From NCBI RefSeq assembly GCF_013369335.1, contig NZ_SZQJ01000005.1, positions 372,001 to 436,000 on the forward strand: a stretch of 64,000 nt of DNA. The letters run 5' to 3'. Every line of letters starts with the position of its first letter. Positions within the stretch are counted from its first letter, which is position 1. This document shows, one piece after another, positions 52,442-62,561 of the stretch. The translations under genes and the position numbers were made by a program. A model generated the notes under the pieces. It saw only the letters and a list, made by a program, of their open reading frames with translations. It did not search any database and was not told the origin of the DNA. This DNA is from Vibrio sp. JPW-9-11-11. Lineage in GTDB: Bacteria; Pseudomonadota; Gammaproteobacteria; Enterobacterales; Vibrionaceae.

Positions 52442-54820
52442 CTAGCATTTTGATTTTCTTTTTACTTCTTCTGCTGAACTGTCGTACGACTCTATGTTTG
52501 ATACCTTGTAAATTTTGCAACGACCTAATTTTTGGCCGGTAGCATAGAGCGAATGGGAATCATCATTTGTCACGAAGTCCAACGCTGCGCTCTCGCTGTT
52601 ATTAGACGCGGCAGTACACTGAACAGGGCCACATGCAAACCATTTACCATATTCATTTTGCCATGTGAGAGCCAAGCCATCGCGTTTCTTCTTTTGTATC
52701 TCTTTTGAACTACAAGATGTATTCGAAGCGCCACATTTATCAACCGACTTTGCTTTAACAGAAGTAGTTTTGCTATGTTTCGCTGGCTGACCGAGAGTAT
52801 CTCTGTTCACGCTAGAATTATTTGCTTTCACTGCTACCTTCGCTGTGTTGCTTGAAGAAGTCCTACTTACAGTCGCGAGTTGTTGTTTTGCTCTTTCAAG
52901 AGATTGGTTTTGCTTTCTTAAAACTGTCCCAATATCTATAGTTTGTTTAAGTCTTTTCTCTGCTGAGAGACTACGTTTTTCTAATACTTGGACCTGACTC
53001 CTGAGAGCATTTTGAGTCGCAGCTAAAGCGTAGTTAGAGTCGTCATAAAAGCAATCTGAGTCTACCTGCTCAAAAAAGTGTGGTTTTTTTAAAGAATATC
53101 CTCCTAAGCGTCGCAAAGCCTTTAACTGACTGCAGTAATATGCGGAATACTCAATAAGATGATCCATAGCGTTTTCTCCATAATCATCGGCTTGATTGAG
53201 TTTCCCACCCGCAACCATCAGCAGCTTGACATGAGAGAGCCGTCTAGGCGCAGCAGCCATGATAGGGGTCTCTCCTCTTCCCTTTAAACGTGGGAGGTTC
53301 GGGTCAGCGCCTGCCGCTAATAAAAGCTTCACTAAATCATCAGACGACTTGTTCTCAGCCGCGAGATACAAAAGTGACTTTCCTTCATAGTTTCTTACGT
53401 CCGGAGATATCCCGGCAGCCAGTAGTAAGGTAGCCTGCGAAACGTTATTTTTATCGACTGACCTTACCAACAATACTTCAAGCGTTTTTCTACTGCTGTC
53501 ATCATTTAAATAGTACGGAAGAAGTCTGTTAATCGCGCCCGATTTACCATAACTGGTCGCAAAATCTAGCGGTGTATTCCCTTTACCGTTTACGGCCTTG
53601 GGGTCGGCTCCCAGTTGGAGGAATCGCTCAATCGCATAATTAAAACCTAAAGCACTCGCCCTATGTAAAGGAGTATCTCCAAAAATATTGGCATCTGACC
53701 AAGATATTCCTCGCTCTAATAAATGATCAAGTAACCGTTCAGACAACTGAGGCAACGACAGCATGATCAAACTGTTTCCCGATGAATCTAAGTGCTCAGT
53801 ATTGGCTCCAGACGCAAGTAGGGTTTCTATAGTCAACACACTGTCTTGTTGCTGCGTCGCTTCATACAAAAGCTGACGGTGAGCCAGTGGTCCATTGACG
53901 CTTGGTTCGAAGTCAATCAGGACTTGCAATGCTCGGGGCTGATTTGCTTTTACCGCCTCTAATTTCAAATCCCAAAGAGGCCCCTCTGGTTTGAACTTCT
54001 CAAGTAAACTCAACAAAGTGCTATCGCTCCCGCTACGGATAGCTTCGAGATACTTAGCGTTAATCTGACTTAGCGTGAGTGGCTTTGGTTCAGTCGATTT
54101 TTTCAATAACGATTGTGGCTTCTCTGACGTGTTAGCAAACAAGGTGTCAGTATTTAGTTGCTTAGGCTCATAGGTCTTAGCAAGGGCGAAATGCGCACTC
54201 TTCTGATCTTTACTAGGCTCAACTACCCCGCCAGCAGATCGAATCAGTGTTGCACTTTGATGGTCTGCTTCATCTATAGCGGCTTTAAGTATAGATTTGG
54301 CATGCGTAGAATATGGAAAATGTGCATTGGGATTCGCTCCTGCTTCAAGCAGCAACTTAACCATTTGAGAATCTTTGTTGAGCACCGCGCGCGTCAACGG
54401 ATAATCACCCAACGGCAAATGAGGGTTGGCCCCTTGTTCCAATAAATATTGTGCGATTTTCAGATTTCTTTTTTTGACCGCAACCAACAGTGGCGGATCT
54501 ACCCTTTGAGCCATCGCACTTCCTGCAGGATAGTTGACAGGAATGCCATCACTCTCAACAAGCTCTTGCGTTAACTCTAAACTCCAGCCCGAGGCCATAG
54601 ACAGTGCTTTGTACAGACGTTCAGATCGAGTTCCCTCCTCCAAAGAAGGATCGAGACGAATATGATCAATCTCCTTTCGCGCGTTAGTCTCGTTTTTGTC
54701 TATGTTGGCATTCACCAACGCTAGCGTTGCTGTGCCGCACCCGACGAGCAATGCTGCGATGAAGATGCTCACCAACAGCCTAGTGACATGGACACCGTAG
54801 GAAAAGTTGCGAGGACACAT
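52442..54820 (-). CDS. Ankyrin-repeat lipoprotein
   Basis: 792 residues. A lipoprotein signal (VTRLLVSIFIAALLVGC, cysteine near residue 28) is followed by an extended ankyrin solenoid. Typical repeats include LKIAQYLLEQGANPHLPLG, SQMVKLLLEAGANPNAHF, FGDTPLHRASALGFNYAIE and DLVKLLLAAGADPNLPR, spanning about residues 100-560. A coiled-coil/low-complexity stretch (QVLEKRSLSAEKRLKQT onward) and a small cysteine-containing C-terminal domain (KWFACGPVQCTAAS) close the protein. Expected to be membrane-anchored in the periplasm and to bind other proteins. Partner unknown. Confidence 0.87.
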   Translation of the reverse strand: MCPRNFSYGVHVTRLLVSIFIAALLVGCGTATLALVNANIDKNETNARKEIDHIRLDPSLEEGTRSERLYKALSMASGWSLELTQELVESDGIPVNYPAGSAMAQRVDPPLLVAVKKRNLKIAQYLLEQGANPHLPLGDYPLTRAVLNKDSQMVKLLLEAGANPNAHFPYSTHAKSILKAAIDEADHQSATLIRSAGGVVEPSKDQKSAHFALAKTYEPKQLNTDTLFANTSEKPQSLLKKSTEPKPLTLSQINAKYLEAIRSGSDSTLLSLLEKFKPEGPLWDLKLEAVKANQPRALQVLIDFEPSVNGPLAHRQLLYEATQQQDSVLTIETLLASGANTEHLDSSGNSLIMLSLPQLSERLLDHLLERGISWSDANIFGDTPLHRASALGFNYAIERFLQLGADPKAVNGKGNTPLDFATSYGKSGAINRLLPYYLNDDSSRKTLEVLLVRSVDKNNVSQATLLLAAGISPDVRNYEGKSLLYLAAENKSSDDLVKLLLAAGADPNLPRLKGRGETPIMAAAPRRLSHVKLLMVAGGKLNQADDYGENAMDHLIEYSAYYCSQLKALRRLGGYSLKKPHFFEQVDSDCFYDDSNYALAATQNALRSQVQVLEKRSLSAEKRLKQTIDIGTVLRKQNQSLERAKQQLATVSRTSSSNTAKVAVKANNSSVNRDTLGQPAKHSKTTSVKAKSVDKCGASNTSCSSKEIQKKKRDGLALTWQNEYGKWFACGPVQCTAASNNSESAALDFVTNDDSHSLYATGQKLGRCKIYKVSNIESYDSSAEEVKRKSKC

Positions 54821-54973
54821 TATTCACTCTCCAATCAGAACATTCTGTCAATAACCTTTCTCGATTATACAGAACAGAGCTGAAGCATTACTGCGGTGAA
54901 TCAATGCGCTAGCGTCTATATCGAGAACTATCATTATCGAAAGCGGCGACAGCGGCACTCATAAACATGAGGC

Positions 54974-56056
54974 TTACACTAGCTGGTACTGTTTCGCCAA
55001 CTGATATTTGTTCTGATACTGCCTAGTCAATTCTTCTAGAGACAACCCATCATTGTGGTAAAACAAAGCACCGTTATTTTTAAGCATCGGATAATGCTCG
55101 TTGAGAGTTGTTTGTACTACCTCTATTCGCTTTAATGTAAGAGGGGTGCAACTTTTCCCTTCCAAATCATCCTCAATATCAAGCACATGAGAGCGAAACA
55201 TTGACAGTAAATAGCATGCTTGCAACGCCTCGTCACTCGATAACGCTTCCCTGAACTGAGCTCGCAATCCACGGTAATAGTTGACAATATGCTGCTCAGC
55301 ACCCTGATCGAATAACCACTCGATTTTATTTTCGATTGCCTTTAGCGCGGCGCGTCTTACTCTGCTAAAAATCTCCAGCGCTTCTTTATTCGAGTATTGC
55401 CCCTCAAGCAGCCACCCAGATAAAAAACGGGTTTCAAAGCGTTCACAAAAGTTGAAAAGTGGATCACTCACACCATTGCTGTTGAACTCGCGCTTCGGGT
55501 CAAATGGGTACATGTAGCCAAAGTCAAACAGCTTGATATATCCATTATTATCAACAAGTAAGTTTCCTGAGCATAGATCCCACTCAAATAACCCATGCTG
55601 TTCACACATCATCAAGGTAGCAAAAAAACGCTCTAATTGACTGAAAGACAATGCTTCGATCGCATCTCCCTCAATCCAATCAGACAGGATAATGCCTAGC
55701 CGGTAGTCCGCATAAACTGTGTTCACAATATCTGCACAGCCAAGGTTAGCTTGGTCTCTTTTAATCACCTCAAAATCAGCTCTTCTCTGCACCTCATTGA
55801 GAAATGAAAAATGGCCATCTAAATTACGGACTTTGGCTTGCTTGCGTCTCTTTTTTAATGTGAAGTCTTGGTTGTCAATACGAATACGAAACACTTCCGC
55901 GGTCAACCCGCTATCAAATGTTTCCACCACATACTCAGACTGAGCAGTCGTCTCTGCGAGTTGTTTCGGAGATATCGGGCAGCTCACGACATCACCAACA
56001 ATAATATTGCTTTCACTATCATCAAATACTTGTTGTTGTTTCTGGCGCATGTTCAT
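54974..56056 (-). CDS. Protein kinase-like fold protein
   Basis: 360 residues from ATG 56056, 8 bp after AGGAG. The kinase-like features are a lysine strand (QDFTLKKRRKQAK, near 65-75), the catalytic loop EWDLCSGNLLVD (about 159-170, with Glu-Trp-Asp where HxD is usual) and the metal-binding LFDFGYMYPFDP (DFG at 179-181). This is the eukaryotic-like/aminoglycoside-phosphotransferase superfamily. The aspartate and the DFG are kept, so it may be active. Target unknown. It is soluble, with no signal peptide. Confidence 0.75.
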   Translation of the reverse strand: MNMRQKQQQVFDDSESNIIVGDVVSCPISPKQLAETTAQSEYVVETFDSGLTAEVFRIRIDNQDFTLKKRRKQAKVRNLDGHFSFLNEVQRRADFEVIKRDQANLGCADIVNTVYADYRLGIILSDWIEGDAIEALSFSQLERFFATLMMCEQHGLFEWDLCSGNLLVDNNGYIKLFDFGYMYPFDPKREFNSNGVSDPLFNFCERFETRFLSGWLLEGQYSNKEALEIFSRVRRAALKAIENKIEWLFDQGAEQHIVNYYRGLRAQFREALSSDEALQACYLLSMFRSHVLDIEDDLEGKSCTPLTLKRIEVVQTTLNEHYPMLKNNGALFYHNDGLSLEELTRQYQNKYQLAKQYQLV

Positions 56057-56090
56057 CAAATTTCTCCTGCTTGTTCACTCTATGCTTCAC

Positions 56091-56131
56091 GCTAACAAAC
56101 AGAGGGGAAATATAACTCCTCTGTGGTTAGC
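56091..56131. terminator. Long hairpin between kinase-like and WYL-regulator genes
   Basis: GCTAAC and ACAGAGG on the left pair with CCTCTGT and GTTAGC on the right, with small bulges, around an AT-rich loop. It lies about 130 bp past the WYL regulator's stop and just upstream of the kinase-like gene. No clear T-run follows. Either an inefficient terminator or a leader structure. Confidence 0.45.
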
Positions 56132-56258
56132 AAATTTAAGGCGTAGACGATAGGCTGAAGTCAACACTGTAGTCTGAGAGCATGCCTTCTCCCCCTGCAT
56201 CGCTTGCGATTCAAGAGGTCTGGCTCTGACTCGAGGTAAGGCCCGACAAAAGAAAGGA

Positions 56259-56978
56259 TTAACGCACCATATTTCTTGCCGGGGATACATGAGAAGTGAA
56301 TGGGATATTTTTGCGTAAGAACGTCAGGCTCTCCATCACCTCTGGCACCGTGATTCGGTCCATTCTAAAGTATCGGAAAGCATTTCGTGTTGGATCCCAA
56401 GCGACCAAATACCACAATGGAGGTAAGATCAGCATCGCCTGAGGCTCAACCTGTCGGTGCGTTACAGCCCCCTTAGCATCGCAGTAGTCAAAACGTAAGT
56501 ATTGTTGCTTGAGAAACGCGTGTTCAAAGGCAGGCAGTAAATCTGGATGCATCTTACCGATATTAGAAGTATCTACCTGCGCGGCCAACTCGCCGATATA
56601 CAAGCAATCGAGTAGCCTTCGCAAATCATGTAACTTTTCTTGTGGTAACGCCTGCTCAATTTTTTCTAGCGCTCTGTCTGCCAAACCGTTGAACGGGACT
56701 CCACCATTGGCATACATCGAAGTGACACTAATGAGTAAGGCAAACACTTCTGCCACAGAGAGCGTGACTGTTGTTTGTAGTGAGCGAAGGTCGAGCTGCA
56801 AACCACCTCCGCGGCCTGACTCTGACTCAATCACTACGCCTTGATCACGCAACGAACTCAAATCTCGCAGTATTGTGCGCTTTGATACTCCAAGCTCTTC
56901 TGCTAAAACCGAAACAGTCGTAGGGCCGCCACGGCGTAAGCTGCGCAAAAGAGCGTCTTGTCTTTGTCGAATATTCAT
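56259..56978 (-). CDS. WYL-domain transcriptional regulator (YafY-like)
   Basis: 239 residues. An HTH_11 winged helix comes first (MNIRQRQDALLRSLRRGGPT then LAEELGVSKRTILRDLSSLR), followed by a linker and a WYL domain (about 140-220: YLRFDYCDAKGAVTHRQVEP, WYLVAWDPTRNAFRYFRMDRI). WYL domains bind nucleotides or nucleic acid ligands. It is divergent from the epoxide-hydrolase-like gene, about 145 bp apart, and probably regulates it. Confidence 0.88.
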   Translation of the reverse strand: MNIRQRQDALLRSLRRGGPTTVSVLAEELGVSKRTILRDLSSLRDQGVVIESESGRGGGLQLDLRSLQTTVTLSVAEVFALLISVTSMYANGGVPFNGLADRALEKIEQALPQEKLHDLRRLLDCLYIGELAAQVDTSNIGKMHPDLLPAFEHAFLKQQYLRFDYCDAKGAVTHRQVEPQAMLILPPLWYLVAWDPTRNAFRYFRMDRITVPEVMESLTFLRKNIPFTSHVSPARNMVR

Positions 56979-57122
56979 TGTGTAAGGTTAGCCGATACTG
57001 GTGACACCATTTGTCACCATTAGACTATATAAATGCGGTGACGTTGTCAGCTGCGCTCGGTACGAGTGCATCGTTATGTGCTTCGTCAAATCACTGACAT
57101 TCCCTTGCAAAGGAGCCACCAA

Positions 57123-58061
57123 ATGCACGCATTACCTAATTTCCCTCAGCCCAAAAAGATTGCCATTAATGGAGTAATACTTGAAGTCTTTGAATCGGGT
57201 ACAGAAAATATCGGGAAACCTATTATCCTTTGCCACGGCTGGCCAGAACACGCGTATTGCTGGCGCTATCAGATCCCCGCTCTCGTCGCAGAGGGCTATC
57301 ACGTAATTGTTCCCAACCAACGTGGTTTTGGGCATTCTTCTTGTCCGGATACTATCGAAGAGTATGACGTCGAACACTTGTGCAGCGATCTTATTGGACT
57401 ACTTGACTATTATGGCTATGCCCATGCCACTTTCGTTGGTCATGATTGGGGGGCAATGTTGGTCTGGTGGTTGGCTTTAATCCACCCTCAAAGAGTCAGC
57501 CACATCGTCAATCTCAATTTACCCTATCAGGAGCGTGGTGACATACCGTGGATAGAATGGATGGAACAGTTTTTTGGTTCAAACTATTACTTTGTCCACT
57601 TTAATCGCCAACTTGGTGTTGCAGATGCAATTTTGGAACAGAACACCTATCGTTTCCTGCACAACCTATTTCGCAAAAATCTGCCTGTTGCTACTCCTAG
57701 TGATGGCATGGAGATGATTGATCTCGCCCTTGCCGAACAGGCTCTTGGGGAGCCTTTGATGACAAAGCAAGAACTGATGGTGTTCAGTCGTGCGTTTGAG
57801 TGTTCTGGATTTACCGCAAGTATCAATTGGTACCGAAATCTAGACCGAAATTGGCAACTGCTTGCCGATGTTGACCCCATTGTGCGTCAACCTGCTTTGA
57901 TGATTTATGGCGAGCAGGATGTGATCCCTCAATCTCCTTCTCTGACCCATTTTGTACCCAACGTGGACGTCATTAGCCTTAAAGGCGGTCATTGGTTACA
58001 ACAAGAGTGTCCAGGACAAACTAATCAAGCCCTTATCACATGGCTACGCAAACAGGTTTAG
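57123..58061 (+). CDS. Alpha/beta hydrolase, epoxide hydrolase-like
   Basis: 312 residues from ATG 57123 with AAGGAG 7 bp upstream; an earlier GTG lacks one. The oxyanion motif is HGWPEHAYCWRYQIP, the nucleophile elbow VGHDWGAMLVWW with an aspartate nucleophile, as in epoxide hydrolases and haloalkane dehalogenases. The acid is likely in YGEQDVIPQS, and the catalytic histidine in LKGGHWLQQECP. Expected to hydrolyse epoxides or related esters in the cytoplasm; the substrate is open. Confidence 0.87.
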   Translation: MHALPNFPQPKKIAINGVILEVFESGTENIGKPIILCHGWPEHAYCWRYQIPALVAEGYHVIVPNQRGFGHSSCPDTIEEYDVEHLCSDLIGLLDYYGYAHATFVGHDWGAMLVWWLALIHPQRVSHIVNLNLPYQERGDIPWIEWMEQFFGSNYYFVHFNRQLGVADAILEQNTYRFLHNLFRKNLPVATPSDGMEMIDLALAEQALGEPLMTKQELMVFSRAFECSGFTASINWYRNLDRNWQLLADVDPIVRQPALMIYGEQDVIPQSPSLTHFVPNVDVISLKGGHWLQQECPGQTNQALITWLRKQV

Positions 58062-58124
58062 CCTTGGATTAACTCGACATCAAAGCGTATCTTGATGACT
58101 AGCAAGATGCACAGACCAAACTAT

Positions 58125-58167
58125 AAAGGCCCGACTTAGCCATAGTTTATAGCTAAGTCAGGCCTTT
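58125..58167. terminator. Bidirectional terminator between hydrolase and chemoreceptor genes
   Basis: AAAGGCCcGACTTAGC (58125-58140) pairs with GCTAAGTCaGGCCTTT (58152-58167) around an 11-base loop, a 15-of-16 stem. It separates two convergent genes. Confidence 0.87.
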
Positions 58168-58182
58168 GCCAGTCCTAGTGGA

Positions 58183-60075
58183 TCAGCTCAGTTTGAAGTT
58201 AGCCACTTGACGTTTTAGATCGTCATTCGTGTCATTGAGCAACTCTGTCGCTTGAACAGTCTGCTGACCACTAGTGACTAGTGACTCAACAATATCTCGA
58301 ATTGAGAGCATATTGCGGCTAAGCTCTTCAGCAACGGTACTTTGTTCCTCCGTGGCTGCCGCAATTTGAATGCTAACATCATCAATTTCTTTTACTGAGC
58401 CACTCATAACGGTCAAGCTTTCCGAAACCTCGGCCGTTTTCTCCGCGGTTTCTTGGCATTGCTTCTTAGTCGAGTCCATCGCTTTTACCACACCCTCTGT
58501 TCCTCCAAGCAACTGGCTAAGCATGTCCGATATTTCCATTGTACTGTTCTGTGTCCGTCCCGCTAAGGCCCGCACCTCATCAGCAACAACCGCAAAACCC
58601 CGTCCTTGCTCCCCTGCACGCGCAGCCTCGATAGCAGCATTCAGTGCAAGCAAATTGGTCTGCTCAGAAATTTCACCAATCACATTGAGCACATTACTGA
58701 TCTTGTTGGCATCTTGGTTCATGCGCAAAATGCTATTAGACATGTCTTCAACCTCAGTCACTAGTGCACTGACCGTGCTCACAGCGTTATTAACGATAAT
58801 CAAAGAAGACTCCGCTTCTTTGCTCGCAGCGTCGGTAATTTGGTTCGACTGATTCACGTTCTCGGCGACAGTTCGTGCACTCTCACTCATCTCTGTAATC
58901 GCGGTCACTACCTGTTCTGTTTCGCTCGAGTGGGTCATCAACTTGGATTCATTTTCACGAGCTGTAGCGCCGAGTTGCTTAACACTGACAGAGATGTTTT
59001 GACTAGCCTGGGAGATCTGCAACATCATCTGTTGCAAGTTGGAGACAAACTGATTAAACCCACTACTGATCTGAGCTAGGTCATCTTCTCCTTCGACTTG
59101 CAGCCGTTGGGTCAAGTCACCATTCCCTTGAGACAGGTCTAACACTGCAGACTTTAAACGCAGCAGCGGTCTATACGCATAATGTAAGATGGCAAAGATG
59201 GCTCCGCAGCTCACCAAGAGTAGTATCCCTCCTGTCACAACAGACTTATACATAGCAGAGTACACATCGGTCAGAGCTGATGCTTGGTCGACGAAAACCA
59301 TTAAGGTCCAGTACATATCGGGGGTCAGATTGACTCGTTCAAAGTAACCATCAAACTGAATGCCTAAGTATGGAAATGTGAGGTGCCCTGATTGCTCTGT
59401 AAAAAATAACCTCTCCATCTCAGCGAAGTTGCCACTAATTTGTGACGGTGTTTTACCGATATCGTTAGGGTCATCACTGGCGAAAAAGACTGCGTTGTTA
59501 TCGGTTAACGTCGCAGCGCCACCAGCAAAACGCATATTACTGACAGAGGTAATCACATCACCCAGCTGGATATCACCCAATAACACACCAATAAACTCTC
59601 CGTTCTGTTTTACCGGCATCGTTACACTCACCACTTTCTTTTGGGTGACCTGATCCTGATAGACGCCAGTAAGCGTCACACCATTGGCTGTTTTTGCTTG
59701 TTGATACCAATCTCTGCTACGAAAATCGTATTTAGCCCCATCCAGCGACATATAGCTGCGGCCATCTTCATAGGTCATGATCACATTAGAGATTGAGGCA
59801 CTGTCGGCTAACAAAGAAACCAGCCTTTGGTTGTCGCTGTCATCTAGTGCGAGATTAAAGCTCTCGGCCCCCCGTTCTATCGCGTCGACTTTGAACGTCA
59901 TCATCTGCTCAAGTTCAGCCACATGAAAGCTGAGTTTGTCGGCCGTTTTTGAAACTAAGCCCTGTATCATTTCGTCCCTCATCGCTAACATGTTCAAGGT
60001 TCCTAGAACAATCAAAGACACAGCGACAAGCGTACCCACGCCAATATATATTCTCGATTTAAAGCCTAAAGTCAT
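58183..60075 (-). CDS. Methyl-accepting chemotaxis protein with dCache sensor
   Basis: 630 residues from ATG 60075 ([14 protein letters not shown]); the frame continues upstream but without a membrane-protein start. One membrane segment (about 10-30) and another (about 280-300) enclose a periplasmic dCache-like sensor ([38 protein letters not shown]). A HAMP domain follows ([20 protein letters not shown]), then the coiled-coil signalling domain with its conserved hairpin tip [20 protein letters not shown] and [15 protein letters not shown]. There is no terminal NWETF-type pentapeptide. Signals to CheA; ligand unknown, probably an amino or organic acid by its YxxxxW...D pattern. Confidence 0.93.
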   Translation of the reverse strand: MTLGFKSRIYIGVGTLVAVSLIVLGTLNMLAMRDEMIQGLVSKTADKLSFHVAELEQMMTFKVDAIERGAESFNLALDDSDNQRLVSLLADSASISNVIMTYEDGRSYMSLDGAKYDFRSRDWYQQAKTANGVTLTGVYQDQVTQKKVVSVTMPVKQNGEFIGVLLGDIQLGDVITSVSNMRFAGGAATLTDNNAVFFASDDPNDIGKTPSQISGNFAEMERLFFTEQSGHLTFPYLGIQFDGYFERVNLTPDMYWTLMVFVDQASALTDVYSAMYKSVVTGGILLLVSCGAIFAILHYAYRPLLRLKSAVLDLSQGNGDLTQRLQVEGEDDLAQISSGFNQFVSNLQQMMLQISQASQNISVSVKQLGATARENESKLMTHSSETEQVVTAITEMSESARTVAENVNQSNQITDAASKEAESSLIIVNNAVSTVSALVTEVEDMSNSILRMNQDANKISNVLNVIGEISEQTNLLALNAAIEAARAGEQGRGFAVVADEVRALAGRTQNSTMEISDMLSQLLGGTEGVVKAMDSTKKQCQETAEKTAEVSESLTVMSGSVKEIDDVSIQIAAATEEQSTVAEELSRNMLSIRDIVESLVTSGQQTVQATELLNDTNDDLKRQVANFKLS

Positions 60076-60476
60076 CCTATACCTCACACGCAAGCGAGCC
60101 AAAACGGAAATTGAGCATGATGATTGGTTGAACTCATTGTTATTTTCACTGTTCGAATCACGAACAACCAAACCATCACCTAGCCAACAACCCGACCGCC
60201 ATATGCAACCAGGTTAATTATTGAAGATTTAGTTGTTAGTCAGCGTTAGATCAACTTTTTTTAATGATAATCCTTCAAAAAACACCCTTAATTACCAATC
60301 ACTCATTTCCGAGTTAGATATATGCGACTTTGTTCATAATTCAATCAAATCTTACCGGCTCATCAGATTGCTATGTCTATAGTCAGCTATACGCGTCTAA
60401 TTCGCGTTGGCTAGGTAGCGAAAAACTCTCTCGCTACTTGTTCCGGATACTAGAGATAAAAACCTTGGAGCAAAAA

Positions 60477-62366
60477 ATGAGTGACAACAAAATACCCTAT
60501 GGACCAAGCCAGTTACCTTGGTCTGATCAGGTGCCCGACTTTGCACTGACGCACATCTCCGCACCCAGTGCCAATCCCGTCGATGTTTATGCAGAGCGCA
60601 ACTACGACTTTCACTACACCGAACAAGCCATCAACGGCTTCGACGTCGAAATACCTCCCACGGGTCAAAACAGTACCGAGCAAGAGAGCGTCTATCAGCA
60701 ATTGCTGTCCTACGTCGATTCTCAAAAAGCACGATTCTTGGGCTATCAAACAGAGGAAAACATTCACTATCAAGACCGCTTATCCCCCTTTCTGAATGTC
60801 AGTCTGAACAACGTCGGTGACCCGTTTGTTAACGGCAACTACACCATCAACTCCAAGTGTGTCGAGCGCTCCGTTCTCGATTATTACGCATCGCTTTGGA
60901 ACGCAAAATGGCCATCACAAGGGCCTTACATCGATGAAAAGGGTCAGTTTCAAAAAGGCGACCCTGAGAGTTACTGGGGGTATGTACTAACTATGGGGAG
61001 TACAGAGGGCAACCTTTACGCCATGCTTAATGCTCGCGATTATCTCAGTGGCGTCATGCTGCTGGAGGAAGAGGTTCGCAGTGAGACCAATGATGGAGAC
61101 CAAATCACTAACTGCCAAGTTTATGCGCATCACCCTTGCCCTCCGAAATGCAATCCCAATGCGTACACACCTGTGGCCTTCTTCTCGGAAGACACTCACT
61201 ATTCAATTGTCAAAGCAATGGCGGTTGAAAAAATAGAAACCTTCGGCGAACTGGGAAATCGACTCTACCCCGACCAAAACCCTGTCAATCAAGGTCAACC
61301 ATGGCCAAGTGAAGTGGGCTCTACGCCTCCTCCTCCCTCGGGAAAACTCCGAGTCAGTAGTGGGGCGATTGATGTCGACGAACTAGTCAAATATGTCGAG
61401 TTTTTCGCAGACAGAGGCTACCCAATACTGCTAGTGCTTAACTGCGGCACTACCTTTAAAGGCGCCTATGACGATGTATCTCAAGTCACGCAACGCCTAG
61501 AGCCCATCCTAAAACGCAATAATTTGTGGCAAAGAGAGGTTCCCGTAGACCCCGAGGACCCTAGCAGCGGCTATGAAACACGCACAGGTTATTGGCTCCA
61601 TATTGATGGTGCGCTCGGAGCGAGCTATCTACCTTTTATCAAAATGGCGAAAGAGTGCCCTGAGTATCAGTCGTTTTTTAAACAAAATGATGGCTATACA
61701 GGCCCTGATTTCGACTTTAAAAACCCGATGGTTCACTCTATCGTCACCAGTGGACACAAATGGCCGGGCGCACCATGGCCAACTGGCGTCTATATGACTA
61801 AACAGAAATTTATGGTCTCACCACCAGATAACCCTGAGTATATCGGCTCACCCGATACCACCTTTGCAGGGTCAAGAAACGGGCTTTCCCCCCTCGTACT
61901 TTGGGAGTACTTTGCGCGTAACAGTTATAGCGACCAAATTAAGTTGGCAATGCAAGGTCAAGAAGTCGCACGATATGCAGAAGAGCAGTTGGGTATCGTC
62001 GCTAAGCATTGGCTCTCCAAAGGGTTAGATCTGCGACTGCAGCGCACTCCACTTTCTCTGTCTCTTATTTTCCTTCAACCTAACGAGGAGATCATTTTCC
62101 GCTATTCGCTGGCAAAAGAGACAATCTCACAGCCCATCTCATGTGATCAGGATGCTGACACCCAGATTTTGAACTATGTCCACCTTTTCACTATGTGGGA
62201 TGTAGACAAGTCACTGATTGATTGCCTGTGCGAAGATCTGATGCAGGAGGATGCGTTTGATCCGTCGATGTTTAAAACGATCGTCAACACCCAAACCGTC
62301 AAACCCAGAGTTAAGAACGCACTCAAACAAATGAGGCTACCGCTCAGGGGGAGGTCTTTTCGTTAA
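60477..62366 (+). CDS. Large PLP-dependent group II decarboxylase
   Basis: 629 residues from ATG 60477 with GGAG 8 bp upstream; the longer frame from 60330 has no ribosome site. The PLP-binding lysine is in VTSGHKWPGAPWPTGVYMT, the pyridine-binding aspartate in YWLHIDGALGASYLP, and the ring-stacking region in GYVLTMGSTEGNLYAMLNAR. This matches the histidine/aromatic amino acid decarboxylase family, but with N-terminal (~100) and C-terminal (~130) extensions. The substrate amino acid is not determined by these motifs. Confidence 0.87.
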   Translation: MSDNKIPYGPSQLPWSDQVPDFALTHISAPSANPVDVYAERNYDFHYTEQAINGFDVEIPPTGQNSTEQESVYQQLLSYVDSQKARFLGYQTEENIHYQDRLSPFLNVSLNNVGDPFVNGNYTINSKCVERSVLDYYASLWNAKWPSQGPYIDEKGQFQKGDPESYWGYVLTMGSTEGNLYAMLNARDYLSGVMLLEEEVRSETNDGDQITNCQVYAHHPCPPKCNPNAYTPVAFFSEDTHYSIVKAMAVEKIETFGELGNRLYPDQNPVNQGQPWPSEVGSTPPPPSGKLRVSSGAIDVDELVKYVEFFADRGYPILLVLNCGTTFKGAYDDVSQVTQRLEPILKRNNLWQREVPVDPEDPSSGYETRTGYWLHIDGALGASYLPFIKMAKECPEYQSFFKQNDGYTGPDFDFKNPMVHSIVTSGHKWPGAPWPTGVYMTKQKFMVSPPDNPEYIGSPDTTFAGSRNGLSPLVLWEYFARNSYSDQIKLAMQGQEVARYAEEQLGIVAKHWLSKGLDLRLQRTPLSLSLIFLQPNEEIIFRYSLAKETISQPISCDQDADTQILNYVHLFTMWDVDKSLIDCLCEDLMQEDAFDPSMFKTIVNTQTVKPRVKNALKQMRLPLRGRSFR

Positions 62367-62392
62367 AGAGTTAGAAATCTATTAGCCAGAAG

Positions 62393-62432
62393 GCGTCCCA
62401 ATATGGCTCTGTCATCATTGGGGCGCTGTTTT
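62393..62432 (+). terminator. Terminator of the PLP decarboxylase gene
   Basis: GCGTCCCAAT (62393-62402) pairs with ATTGGGGCGC (62417-62426), with one G-T wobble, followed by TGTTTTTG. It lies 27 bp past the stop. Confidence 0.83.
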
Positions 62433-62561
62433 TGAGCCATCAAATCAGTGGCTAAGCTTATTCACTCAATTGCGTTAAATTTGAGCGGCATCACTCGTGC
62501 TTGCAGGGAGGTAAACTACTCTTTCGATAGATATAATTAATTACTGCAAGGACGGATATCA

